Shown one piece after another: positions 18,557 through 28,441 of a DNA stretch of 64,000 nt. The stretch spans positions 58,917 through 122,916 of the forward strand of contig CACEFK010000003.1 of the NCBI GenBank assembly GCA_902558835.1, written 5' to 3'. Below the pieces are notes generated by a model. The model worked only from the letters and a program-made list of their open reading frames with translations. It searched no databases and was not told the DNA's origin. How positions within the stretch are numbered: position 1 is the stretch's first letter; every line of letters starts with the position of its first letter. The DNA comes from an uncultured Pelagibacteraceae bacterium. Its GTDB lineage: Bacteria > Pseudomonadota > Alphaproteobacteria > Pelagibacterales > Pelagibacteraceae. The translations under genes were made by a program, and so were the position numbers.

Positions 18557-19501
18557 TTAGCCGTACATTCCTTCTTTCACTTTAATCATTTTATACATCA
18601 GATCGTTTAAAGGTGTTTTAATCCCATGTTTTTTACCTATTTTTGAAACAGCGCCACTAATAAAGTCTATTTCAGTCTTTCTCTTATATTGAACATCAAA
18701 AGCCATAGACGACTTGTTAGTTTGCATTGAGTCTACAATTTTATTAAACATAAATAAGCACTCATCTTCTGAAACATTAACTCCATCTGCAAGCGCCACT
18801 TCTCTCGTCTCTAAAATTATTTCTTTACCTAAACCTCGAGATACTTCGTTTGCTTTATTGTTTATGTATAAATCAGTATGATGAAGATCAAAAATTGCAG
18901 ATAATGGTCCAATTGCTGTTAAAGCAAAAAGTTTCATCCATTTTCTTTTCTTTACATCTTCTGCAGCAATCATTTCAAGATTATGTGCTGTAAAAGTATC
19001 TGCAATTTCTTTAATTCTATCAGTAATTCCCCCTTCATACTCACCAATCCAAGATGGTAACGAACCATGATTCATTATATGACCTGGTCCTAAAATGTTT
19101 GAAGCTTGAGTAGTTGTTCCACCTATAACTTTTTCATTACCTACAATACCTTGAATAATTGCTTCATGACCAATACCATTTTGAAAAGACATGAATACTG
19201 TTTTGTCTCCAATGATATTTTTAATACTATTTAATGCCGGTTCTAAAGCTGTAGCTTTACACATAACTATTACAGCATCTACTTTATCCAACGAGGATGG
19301 ATCTGAAGTGGCTTTAACTTTGATTATACGATCTCCACCATGACCATCCATTTTCAAACCATCTTTATTAATTGCATTTACATGTTCTTTCCAAACATCA
19401 ATTAAAATTACATTTAAACCTTTTTCAGCAAGCAAACCGCCAAACAAGCAACCCATTGCTCCTGCACCAAGAACAGCTACTTTCAAATCTTTATTAATCA
19501 T
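18557..19501 (-). CDS. 2-dehydropantoate 2-reductase / ketopantoate reductase family
   Basis: VAVLGAGAMGCLFGGLLAEKG, FQNGIGHE, GTTTQASNILGPG. Confidence 0.85.
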   Translation of the reverse strand: MINKDLKVAVLGAGAMGCLFGGLLAEKGLNVILIDVWKEHVNAINKDGLKMDGHGGDRIIKVKATSDPSSLDKVDAVIVMCKATALEPALNSIKNIIGDKTVFMSFQNGIGHEAIIQGIVGNEKVIGGTTTQASNILGPGHIMNHGSLPSWIGEYEGGITDRIKEIADTFTAHNLEMIAAEDVKKRKWMKLFALTAIGPLSAIFDLHHTDLYINNKANEVSRGLGKEIILETREVALADGVNVSEDECLFMFNKIVDSMQTNKSSMAFDVQYKRKTEIDFISGAVSKIGKKHGIKTPLNDLMYKMIKVKEGMYG

Positions 19502-19589
19502 CGTTACCTTATTTAAAATTATTTATGTATAGAAATTATATATATTATCTATAGACATTATGCAAAATAAATTATAGCTTATTAACATC

Positions 19590-20567
19590 ATGCAATTAAA
19601 AATAGAAAAAGGAACTTTTAAAGATTATTCACTAGAAGATATTTCAGATGCATTAAGAAAAGGATTATCTGAAAATTTCAAAAAAGTTGAAGCAGAAGTG
19701 GTAGAGTGCCCTAATCTTAGAGATTGGGATTGTCCATCAGAAGGAATAAGTGGAAATCAAAAAATAATAGATGTTGGTGGAGAGCCTTATATGCATGATC
19801 CTAATTTTATTGGTGCAGAATTTGATTACGAAGAAATTTCAAAAATGATCGGATCAGAAAAATCTTATGCTTTAGGTGCAGGATCAGGCGCAATGTCATG
19901 TTTAGATGGTCACTGTGGAGAATTAGTTATAAATGAAAATTTAATTACCGATGAATCTAAGTCAATAATAGCAAGAGTAAGCCCAGACAAAAAATGTATT
20001 GTTGAAAAGTATTCTGCAAAAAAACATGGTGGACTTGGAAACATTTATTACACAGATGGTAAACAAGGAAAAGTTATTAAAATAAAAATCAAAGGTAGAA
20101 ATGGAGAACAAGGTTCTTTGCCCCAAGCAATGAGGTCTTCTTTATCAAAAAATTTAAAAATTAAAGATAATGAACACTTGTCTCTTGCAGGAGTATTTAG
20201 AGTATTAAATGGAAAAATAAGATCGCACGTGCAACCTGATTATAAAGATATTAAACATGAGTATTATGATCCAAAACAAATGAAATGTGTAAAAGATTTT
20301 CTTCAATTTTATGAACCTGTTGGACCAAAATTACAATGTTATACTGTTCTTTGGACTGGTGATCCTACTGGAGGAGAATTAAATTTAAGAGAGTCTGGTG
20401 AACATACTCACTTTCATTCTTACGAACACGACAGAGATGCTGGGCATTATCATTTTGACGTAACACCTGAAGAAATAGAATATGAAGGTTATTTTAACAC
20501 TGCAACAGAAGTACATAGAGTTAATAACATTTATAAAGAACTATTAAGTAAAAATAGTATTGAATAG
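19590..20567 (+). CDS. C11orf54/PTD012 (DUF1907) family putative metal-dependent ester hydrolase
   Basis: Collinear with human C11orf54 as remembered: VGGEPY, LGAGSGA, VEKYSAKKH, GKQGKVIKIK, EHTHF...GHYHFDVTPEEIEYEGYF. Confidence 0.85.
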   Translation: MQLKIEKGTFKDYSLEDISDALRKGLSENFKKVEAEVVECPNLRDWDCPSEGISGNQKIIDVGGEPYMHDPNFIGAEFDYEEISKMIGSEKSYALGAGSGAMSCLDGHCGELVINENLITDESKSIIARVSPDKKCIVEKYSAKKHGGLGNIYYTDGKQGKVIKIKIKGRNGEQGSLPQAMRSSLSKNLKIKDNEHLSLAGVFRVLNGKIRSHVQPDYKDIKHEYYDPKQMKCVKDFLQFYEPVGPKLQCYTVLWTGDPTGGELNLRESGEHTHFHSYEHDRDAGHYHFDVTPEEIEYEGYFNTATEVHRVNNIYKELLSKNSIE

Positions 20568-20595
20568 AAAACTCAATGAGTTTAAATTTATTTAA

Positions 20596-21012
20596 ATGAA
20601 AAGACAGTTCAAGTATCCAAAGCACTTTGAAGAACAAAAAAAAATTCCAAAACTTACTCAAAAAAGAATTCAATTAGCAGAAATATCACTTGGAGATTTT
20701 GAAGGAAGATTAGCTAATGAATTACTGAATTGGTTTTCCTTAACTCCACAACATTGGATAATGTTGCACATGGTTATGCTTGCTTATTATAAAAATAAAT
20801 CAATTACTAAAAATCAATTGCTCAAAGTAATTGAGAAATCATATTTAACCTCTAATGTTTATATCGATACAGCAATTAAAAAAGGTTATTTTAGAATTAT
20901 TAGAAACGAGAGAGACAAGAGATCTATTTTTATTTTACCCTCAGTAATTACAATTAAAACTTTTGAAGAATTTATTGACAGAAGAGATATTCTTTATAAG
21001 GGAGTTAAATAG
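20596..21012 (+). CDS. MarR/winged-helix type transcriptional regulator
   Basis: 138 aa; ITKNQLLKVIEKSYLTSNVYIDTAIKKGYFRIIRNERDKRSIFILP wHTH-like pattern. Confidence 0.6.
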   Translation: MKRQFKYPKHFEEQKKIPKLTQKRIQLAEISLGDFEGRLANELLNWFSLTPQHWIMLHMVMLAYYKNKSITKNQLLKVIEKSYLTSNVYIDTAIKKGYFRIIRNERDKRSIFILPSVITIKTFEEFIDRRDILYKGVK

Positions 21013-21017
21013 TTAAC

Positions 21018-21809
21018 CTAGTAAGCTTTAGACTCTTCTTTTTTCGAAGAACCTTTCATTTTTTCTACCACTGCTTTAGCGCCTGCACTTAATGCTCTTT
21101 GATCAGCTCCGATAGTTACAAAATTAAAACCTTTACTTATCATTTTTTGTGCATACTCAGGTGTACCATTATGAATTCCAGCAAAAATATTATTCTTTTT
21201 TGCATGTTCTAAAATTCTCAGTATTTCCGAATAAGCTTTTGTATTTTCTGCTCTATCAAAGCCAGGCTCTTCTCCTATTGCTAAACTTAAATCAGCTGGT
21301 CCAATATAAATTCCATCAACGCCAGGTGTTGACATAATTTCATCTAGCTTTTCTAAAGATTCTTTTGTTTCTATCATTGCTAGTTTAAGCATTTCATCAT
21401 TTGCATGTTTTGCATAATCTGAACCACCATAAATTAACCCCCTGACAGGACCAAAACTTCTATAACCATGAGGAGGGTACATGCAAGCTTGAACAAATCT
21501 TTCTGCTTCTTGTTTATTACTTACCATTGGACAGATAATTCCATAACAACCCGCATCTAGAATTTTCATTATTTGACCTGGTTCATTCCAGTTTACTCTA
21601 GCCAATGGAGTTACATCTGTTGTTGAAATTGTTTGAAGCATTGGGAGTGCATTAGTATAATCAACTAAACCATGCTGCATATCAATTGTCAGAGAATCCC
21701 ATCCTTGATGAGCCATTACTTCTGCTGAAACAGTACTAGGTATTTGAAGCCAACCATTGATAACAGGTTTCCCTGCTTTCATCATTTCCTTAACTTTATT
21801 TTTTCTCAT
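21018..21809 (-). CDS. HpcH/HpaI family aldolase
   Basis: GWLQIPSTVSAEVMAHQGWDSLTIDMQHG, MVSNKQEAERFV, GVDGIYIGPADLSLA. Confidence 0.9.
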   Translation of the reverse strand: MRKNKVKEMMKAGKPVINGWLQIPSTVSAEVMAHQGWDSLTIDMQHGLVDYTNALPMLQTISTTDVTPLARVNWNEPGQIMKILDAGCYGIICPMVSNKQEAERFVQACMYPPHGYRSFGPVRGLIYGGSDYAKHANDEMLKLAMIETKESLEKLDEIMSTPGVDGIYIGPADLSLAIGEEPGFDRAENTKAYSEILRILEHAKKNNIFAGIHNGTPEYAQKMISKGFNFVTIGADQRALSAGAKAVVEKMKGSSKKEESKAY

Positions 21810-21811
21810 TT

Positions 21812-23254
21812 TTAGATTTTTAAACCCATGTGAGTATATTTCACATTTAGATAATCTTTTATCGCTCCTGATCCACCTTCACGACCATAACCAGTTTGTT
21901 TTATTCCTCCAAAAGGTGCCTCAGCAATAGCAACAACACCAGTATTAACGGCAACACAACCAGACTCCAGTTTTTCAGATCCAATATGAGCTTTATCCAT
22001 AGAATTTGTATAAAGGTAACTACATAAACCTAAGTCGTTATCATTTGCTCTTTCAATTACTTCATCAAAGGTTTTAAAAGTTAATATTGGAACTAGTGGA
22101 CCAAAAGGTTCTTCCTTCATTATTGTAAAATTATCTTTTACATCATCAAAAACAGTTGGTTCATAATAATATCCTTTATTAAAACCAGAAGGTCTTTGTC
22201 CACCCATTAATACTTTTGCTCCTTCTTTTTTAGTAGTTTCAACTAGTTTTTCTATTTCTTCCAATCTCTTAGCAGTAGTTAAAGGTCCAAGATCCACACC
22301 CTTATCCATACCGTTACCAATTTTTAATTTTTTTGCTCGTTCCATAAAAGCATTAACGAATTCATCTTTTCTATTTTCTTGGATATAAAATCTATTTGGT
22401 GAAATACAGACTTGTCCATTATTTCTGAACTTACCAGTTATTGCTATATCAGCTACTTTATTCATATCTACATCTTCACATACAATAAAGGGAGAGTGTC
22501 CACTTAACTCCATTGTAACTCTTTGAACTTTGTCGGCTGCTTTTTTTAAAATAATTTTACCTACTCTAGTAGATCCAGTAACTGAGACTTTTTTAATTAT
22601 ATCAGACTCCATTAATTCATTTGATATTTCAGCAGGATCACCTGACAAAAGACTAACTACTCCATCTGGTACTCCAGCTTCTTTACAAATGTTTACTAAT
22701 TCCATTACAGCACCAGGAGTAATTACGTCTGGCTTACAAATTACTGAGCACCCCGCTGCTAAAGCGGTAGAAATTTTTCTAGATGCTAAAACTATTGGGA
22801 AATTCCAAGGAACTAAAGCTGCAACAACTCCAACGGGTTGATAATAGACATGAACCCTTGTATCTGGAAATCTACTCTGTTGAGTTTGACCATAAATTCT
22901 TTTTGTTTCTTCAGCATTCCACTCAAAAATATCGGCTCCACCACCAACTTCACCAACTGCTTCTGCAAGAGGTTTTCCAACTTCAAGAGTTAACCATTTT
23001 GCTATAACATCTTTTTTCTCTCTCATCATGTCTGCAATTTTTCTTAGCACGTATGCTCTTTGCCATGGTGCAGTGTTCTTCCAAATCTCTAAACCTTTTT
23101 CTGCTGACTTTAATGCTTTTTGCACCTCAATAGATGAAGCTTTAGATGCTTTTCCAATTACTTCTTCAGTTGCAGGGTTGATTACATCATAAGTTTCTTT
23201 TTTTTCAGCTTGTTGCCATTTACCATCAATGAATTGTCCAAATTTTTCGTACAT
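21812..23254 (-). CDS. NAD(P)-dependent aldehyde dehydrogenase
   Basis: VPWNFPIVLASRK, VTGSTRVGK, VTMELSGHSPFIV, GQVCISPNRF, KEEPFGPLVP. Confidence 0.92.
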   Translation of the reverse strand: MYEKFGQFIDGKWQQAEKKETYDVINPATEEVIGKASKASSIEVQKALKSAEKGLEIWKNTAPWQRAYVLRKIADMMREKKDVIAKWLTLEVGKPLAEAVGEVGGGADIFEWNAEETKRIYGQTQQSRFPDTRVHVYYQPVGVVAALVPWNFPIVLASRKISTALAAGCSVICKPDVITPGAVMELVNICKEAGVPDGVVSLLSGDPAEISNELMESDIIKKVSVTGSTRVGKIILKKAADKVQRVTMELSGHSPFIVCEDVDMNKVADIAITGKFRNNGQVCISPNRFYIQENRKDEFVNAFMERAKKLKIGNGMDKGVDLGPLTTAKRLEEIEKLVETTKKEGAKVLMGGQRPSGFNKGYYYEPTVFDDVKDNFTIMKEEPFGPLVPILTFKTFDEVIERANDNDLGLCSYLYTNSMDKAHIGSEKLESGCVAVNTGVVAIAEAPFGGIKQTGYGREGGSGAIKDYLNVKYTHMGLKI

Positions 23255-23346
23255 AGAATTTATTTTTAAGTTTACTTAATTAGGTTTTTTAATTTATAAA
23301 TAGAATTATATATAAACACTATACATATTAAAAGATAAACATATTT

Positions 23347-25191
23347 ATGAAGAAAATTACCCTTACTTGTGCTCATGCAATTGTAAAATATTTAATTGCT
23401 CAAAAAATATTAATTAATGGTAAAAAAGAACCTTTATTTCCAGGTGTCTTTGGAATTTTTGGACATGGTAATGTAGCTTGTTTAGGTCAAGCACTAGAAG
23501 AAAATCAAAAAGATCTTCCAACTTACAGAGGACACCATGAACAAAATATGGCTCTTACTGGAATTGGTTATGCAAGAGCTAAAAGAAGACAGCAAATTTT
23601 TATAGCAACATCCTCTGTTGGACCTGGAGCAACAAATATGGTGACAGCTGCAGCAGTTGCTATGAGTAACAGGTTGCCAATTTTATTTTTACCTGGAGAC
23701 ACTTATGCAAATAGAATGCCAGATCCAGTATTACAACAAGTTGAGCATTTTAATAATCCAGGAATAACAGCCAATGATGCATTTAAACCTGTAACAAGAT
23801 ATTTTGATCGAATAACTAGACCAGAACAGATTATTCAATCATTTCCAGCAGCAGTTCAAACAATGTTAGATCCTGCGGATTGCGGTCCCGCATGTATAGC
23901 TTTAAGTCAAGATATACAAGGTCAAACCTTTGATTACCCTGAAGAATTTTTTAAAGAAAGAGTACATGCGATTAGAAGACCAAGACCAGATGAATTTCAA
24001 ATTAAAGAGGCAGCAGAAAAAATTAAGTCATCAAAAAATCCAATTATAATTTCTGGTGGTGGAGTTTTTTACTCAAATGCAATGGATGAGTTGAGTCAGT
24101 TTGCAACTAAACACAACATACCAGTAACTCAAACTGTAATGGGATATTCTACAATGAAAAGAGATCACTCTCATTTTGCAGGCCAGATCGGTGGTTTAGG
24201 TGGAAAAAATACAAATACATTAGCAAAAGAAACAGATTTAGCAATTGCGGTTGGAACTAAACTTGCAGATTTTACAACTGGTTCATGGGCAAATTTTGAA
24301 AACGAAAATTTTAAACTAGTTTCAATAAATGTATCAAGATTTGATGCTAACAAACATTTAGCGCAAGCTGTAATTGGAGACGCTAAAGTTTCATTAACTG
24401 AGCTATCACAAGCTCTAGGTAGTTGGAAAGCTGGAGAAGAATGGAATAAAAAATCTCAAACTGAACTCAAATCTTGGAATGAACATATAGATAAAGAGAG
24501 TGCGCCGACAAATCAAGAAGTTCCAAGTTATGTTCAGGTAATTGGTGCAATTTATAGAAACTCTGACCCAACAGATATTGCAGTTACTGCAGCAGGAGGT
24601 TTAGTGGGTGAAGTTGTTCAAGTTTGGAGACCTAGAGAATTAAATACTCATGAAACAGAGTGGGGCTTTAGTTGTATGAGTTATGAAATTTCTGGAGCGC
24701 TTGGAATAAAAATGGCTAATCCTGATAAAGAAGTAATTTCTTTTGTAGGAGATGGTTCTTATTTATTAAATAACACAGATATTTATTCATCAGTTATTAC
24801 AAAAAACAAATTGATAATAATAGTTTGTGACAACGGTGGGTTTGCAGTTATCAATCGACTTCAATTATTTAAGGGCGGTAAAGAATATAATAACTTATTA
24901 AAGAGCTCTAATACTCCTGGATTAGTTGATGTAGATTTTGCAAAACATGCAGAAAGTATGGGAGCTAAATCTGAACATGTTAATTCAATTTCAGATCTTG
25001 AAGCTGCATTTAAGAGAGCAAAAGCATCCGATGTAACATACGTTATTTCAATAAAAACCCATGCTTACAAATGGGTTGAGGGATCAGCTTTTTGGGATAG
25101 CCCTACACTAGAAATTCCGACTACTAAAGAAAACGAAGAAGCTTTAAAACTTTACAAAGAAGGAAAAGGCAAACAAAGACAAGGTGTATAA
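23347..25191 (+). CDS. iolD: 3D-(3,5/4)-trihydroxycyclohexane-1,2-dione acylhydrolase-like, TPP-dependent (IolD)
   Basis: 614 aa ThDP enzyme; FGIFGHGNVACLGQAL, YRGHHEQNMALTGIGYA, GDGSYLLNNTDIYSSV. Confidence 0.85.
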   Translation: MKKITLTCAHAIVKYLIAQKILINGKKEPLFPGVFGIFGHGNVACLGQALEENQKDLPTYRGHHEQNMALTGIGYARAKRRQQIFIATSSVGPGATNMVTAAAVAMSNRLPILFLPGDTYANRMPDPVLQQVEHFNNPGITANDAFKPVTRYFDRITRPEQIIQSFPAAVQTMLDPADCGPACIALSQDIQGQTFDYPEEFFKERVHAIRRPRPDEFQIKEAAEKIKSSKNPIIISGGGVFYSNAMDELSQFATKHNIPVTQTVMGYSTMKRDHSHFAGQIGGLGGKNTNTLAKETDLAIAVGTKLADFTTGSWANFENENFKLVSINVSRFDANKHLAQAVIGDAKVSLTELSQALGSWKAGEEWNKKSQTELKSWNEHIDKESAPTNQEVPSYVQVIGAIYRNSDPTDIAVTAAGGLVGEVVQVWRPRELNTHETEWGFSCMSYEISGALGIKMANPDKEVISFVGDGSYLLNNTDIYSSVITKNKLIIIVCDNGGFAVINRLQLFKGGKEYNNLLKSSNTPGLVDVDFAKHAESMGAKSEHVNSISDLEAAFKRAKASDVTYVISIKTHAYKWVEGSAFWDSPTLEIPTTKENEEALKLYKEGKGKQRQGV

Positions 25192-25197
25192 ACCTGC

Positions 25198-26355
25198 ATG
25201 AACAAAGTATTTAAAGTTGGTCTCATAGGGTGTGGTCATATTTCTGAAACTTATTTTAGAGCTGAAAAATATTTTAATAATATCAAAATTGTAAAGTGTG
25301 CAGATATCAATCATAACAACGCTCTTAAGTGTGCGAAGATTTACAAAATCCAAGCTTTAAGTGTAAGAGATTTATTAAAAGATAAAGAGGTTGAAATAAT
25401 TTTAAATTTAACCATTCCTAAAGCGCATTATCAAGTTGCAAAGCAAGCTTTACTAAATAATAAACATGTTTATTCAGAAAAACCATTAGCTATTAATTTT
25501 AAAGATGGAAAAGATCTACTTAAAATAGCAAAAAAGAATAAACTTTATATTGGCAATGCACCAGATACATTTTTAGGTGGTGGTATTCAAAAATCAAAAG
25601 AATTAGTAGATAAAAAAATAATTGGAAAAATAAATTTAGGTAATGCTATTTTTGCTTTTCCTGGAGTACAATCTTATCATCCAAACCCTGAACCATGGTT
25701 TTCAAAAAAAGAGGGAGGTCCAGTAATTGACATGGGTCCTTATTATTTAACAGCTTTAGTGAATTTATTAGGACCAGCAAAAAAAGTTACTGGAAGCATA
25801 GTAAATGGAGTTAAAAGAAGAACTATTGGGATAGGCCCAAGAAAAAATAAAACATTCAAAGTTGAGTGTCCAACAACATATTTATCAACCATTACATTTG
25901 AGAATGGAACAATTATTAGATTAACCTTGTCATTTGATGTAATCGCTCATCAAAGAAATCATATTGAGTTATATGGAGATAAAGGCTCTATGATTGTGCC
26001 AGATCCAAATATGTTTGGAGGCTCAGTTTATATTTGTAAAAAGTTAGGGGATCCTTGGAAAGAATACAAAACTAATAAAATGCCATTAGGAAAAATTAAT
26101 ATTAGAACACAAAGTTCTAGAGCAAACGAGTCACCAACCAATGCAAATTATAGAGGAGCAGGTCTTGCAGAAATGGCCTATTCAATTGAAAATAAAAAAC
26201 TAAACAAATGTAATGGGGAATTATCTTTACATGTTTTAGATATTATTCAATCAACAATGAAAGCTTGTAAAACCAATAAACTACAATTAATTCAAACAAG
26301 CTGTAAAAAACCAAAAGCTTTTACTCTTAAAGAAATAAAAAAAATATTAAATTAA
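25198..26355 (+). CDS. Gfo/Idh/MocA family oxidoreductase
   Basis: VGLIGCGHISETYFRA, EKPLAINFKDG, GGPVIDMGPYYLTALVNLLGP. Confidence 0.87.
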   Translation: MNKVFKVGLIGCGHISETYFRAEKYFNNIKIVKCADINHNNALKCAKIYKIQALSVRDLLKDKEVEIILNLTIPKAHYQVAKQALLNNKHVYSEKPLAINFKDGKDLLKIAKKNKLYIGNAPDTFLGGGIQKSKELVDKKIIGKINLGNAIFAFPGVQSYHPNPEPWFSKKEGGPVIDMGPYYLTALVNLLGPAKKVTGSIVNGVKRRTIGIGPRKNKTFKVECPTTYLSTITFENGTIIRLTLSFDVIAHQRNHIELYGDKGSMIVPDPNMFGGSVYICKKLGDPWKEYKTNKMPLGKINIRTQSSRANESPTNANYRGAGLAEMAYSIENKKLNKCNGELSLHVLDIIQSTMKACKTNKLQLIQTSCKKPKAFTLKEIKKILN

Positions 26356-26369
26356 TAAAAATTGAGTTT

Positions 26370-27374
26370 TTAATTTATTGATTTGTTTTTGTTTTCAGCC
26401 ATTGATAATGCAATCTTAAATGAATTTAAAATTGGAGCCAAGTTTGCCTCATTTTTTCCTGCAATAGCAAATGCAGAACCATGAGCAGTAGTTGTTACTG
26501 GTACAGTTAATCCACCTTGAACTGTTACTCCTCTATCAAAACCAAACGCTTTAAGACCAGATTGAAGTGCATCATGATACATACCTACCATACAATCATG
26601 ATTTTTATTTTTATATGCCACTACGAATGATGTATCACAAGGCAAAGGACCATCAACGTTGTAACCAAGTTTTTTTGCCTCCTCTATTGCAGGTATAATT
26701 TCATCTTTTTCTTCTGTACCAAACTCTGCATGGGGATTAAGTGCTTGAATAGCAATTCGAGGTTTCTTTACACCGTTTAGCTCCATAACTTCATTAATTA
26801 ATTTTATAGGCTTCATGATGTTTTCTTTTGTAATATGTTGAGCAACTTCTTTTATTGGAATATGCGAAGTTACTCTTGCTGTCCAAAAATTATCTATAAC
26901 ATTAAACTCACAACAGAAACTATTTACTCCAAGTTTTTCTGCCATTAATTGCAATTCATCTGAGTGTTTATTTCCTCCAAGTTTTAAACTTGTTTTATTC
27001 ATTGGCGCAAAATTAATTGCATCAATTTTTTTTTCTTTAGCAAGAGTTAAAGCTAAATCTAAAGCTTCCAATACACTTTCACCAGACTCTTTTGATGGTT
27101 CAGCTAATTTATATTTATAATTTTTTCCTTTAGAAATATCTAATAGAAATCTATTTGCTTTATTAAAATCAATTTCATCAAAATTTTCAACAACATCTAT
27201 TTTATGTGCGATTCCAGCAATATTATTTCCACTTTCAAATACTTGCTTTTCACCAATGATGACGATGTTAGCTTTGTTAGTCATTTCGTCATTTAAAAGT
27301 TTTGAAATTAATTCTGGACCTATGCCAGCAGGATCACCTAGCAGTAAAGCAATGTTAGATTTATTTTGAGCCAT
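26370..27374 (-). CDS. PdxA-like 4-hydroxythreonine-4-phosphate dehydrogenase family protein (divergent)
   Basis: LLLGDPAGIGPEL, TSHIPIKEV, ALNPHAEFG, MYHDALQSGLKAFGFDRGVTVQGGL. Confidence 0.85.
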   Translation of the reverse strand: MAQNKSNIALLLGDPAGIGPELISKLLNDEMTNKANIVIIGEKQVFESGNNIAGIAHKIDVVENFDEIDFNKANRFLLDISKGKNYKYKLAEPSKESGESVLEALDLALTLAKEKKIDAINFAPMNKTSLKLGGNKHSDELQLMAEKLGVNSFCCEFNVIDNFWTARVTSHIPIKEVAQHITKENIMKPIKLINEVMELNGVKKPRIAIQALNPHAEFGTEEKDEIIPAIEEAKKLGYNVDGPLPCDTSFVVAYKNKNHDCMVGMYHDALQSGLKAFGFDRGVTVQGGLTVPVTTTAHGSAFAIAGKNEANLAPILNSFKIALSMAENKNKSIN

Positions 27375-27443
27375 TTTTTTCTTTACGTCTTGTATCAGAT
27401 TATGTTTAAATTATTAAATATAAATTAACGAAAGAGGGAAATA

Positions 27444-28418
27444 ATGAAAAAAAGCTTTAAACTATTTTTAGCAGCTGCTTTCCTAGTAACTGAATTTTTT
27501 GTTGTAGCTCTTCCATTAATGATCACTTCAGCTAAAGCTGACGGTCATCCAATACAAGCAATTACTCACGCTGGTTTTGGTGGTGGAACTGACGTTACTA
27601 CTAGAATGATGTTATTAAGAGCAAGAAGAGTTCTTAAGCAGGATATGCAATTAGTAAACAAAAAAGGTGGCGGTGGAGCAACATCTATGGACTACATGAT
27701 GTCTTTACCAGCTGATGGTAACCACACTTTAACTTGGACTACAGGTCATGCTGTATCTATGGCTTTAGGTAAAACTAAAGTTAAGTTAAGTGATATGCAA
27801 CCACTTGCAAGAGGAACTGATGATCCTCAATTGTTTGTTGTTAACTGTAAAGCAGACATCAAAGATGCTAAAAAATTTATTAGCACACAAAAATCAAAAT
27901 CACTAAAATACGGAACTACTCATACTGGTGGTATTGATGATGTTAGTGCAATTGCATTTACAAAAAAAGGTGGATTAAAAGATCCAACTATCGTTGCTTA
28001 CAAAGGTGTTGCGCCAATTAAAACTAACCTTATCAAAGGAGATATTGATGTGGGTGTTTTAAACTTAGGCGAAGCATTAACTGAAATAAACGAAGGTAAA
28101 CTTTGTGTATCAGTTGTATTAGCAAATGAAAGAATGGCTAAAATTGGAGATTCTCCAACAGCTAAAGAATTAGGTATACCTGTTTCTTTATCTACTGTTA
28201 GAGGATTTGTAACTAAAAAAGGTGCTCCAGCAGACAGAGTAAAACAATTAGAAGCTGGAATGATGAAAGCTATGAGCCACAATTACTACAAAAATTTCTT
28301 AACAGAAATTGGTCTTGATGAGACAAGTGTAGTTGGTGCTGACGAGTGGGGTAAGCAAATGGAAGAAATGCTTACAGAAATGACTGCTCAGCTTAAAGCT
28401 TTAGGTTACATTAATTAA
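27444..28418 (+). CDS. tctC: Tripartite tricarboxylate transporter substrate-binding protein (TctC/Bug)
   Basis: Signal peptide; GFGGGTDVTTRMML, VNKKGGGGATSMDY; followed by TctB and TctA. Confidence 0.88.
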   Translation: MKKSFKLFLAAAFLVTEFFVVALPLMITSAKADGHPIQAITHAGFGGGTDVTTRMMLLRARRVLKQDMQLVNKKGGGGATSMDYMMSLPADGNHTLTWTTGHAVSMALGKTKVKLSDMQPLARGTDDPQLFVVNCKADIKDAKKFISTQKSKSLKYGTTHTGGIDDVSAIAFTKKGGLKDPTIVAYKGVAPIKTNLIKGDIDVGVLNLGEALTEINEGKLCVSVVLANERMAKIGDSPTAKELGIPVSLSTVRGFVTKKGAPADRVKQLEAGMMKAMSHNYYKNFLTEIGLDETSVVGADEWGKQMEEMLTEMTAQLKALGYIN

Positions 28419-28441
28419 TCTAATTAAAAGTACATTTAAAT

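Noticed and set aside
18167-18560. Plus-strand ORFs 18167..18361 and 18321..18560
   Set aside because: Antisense to the frameshifted oxygenase; no domain and low-complexity composition.
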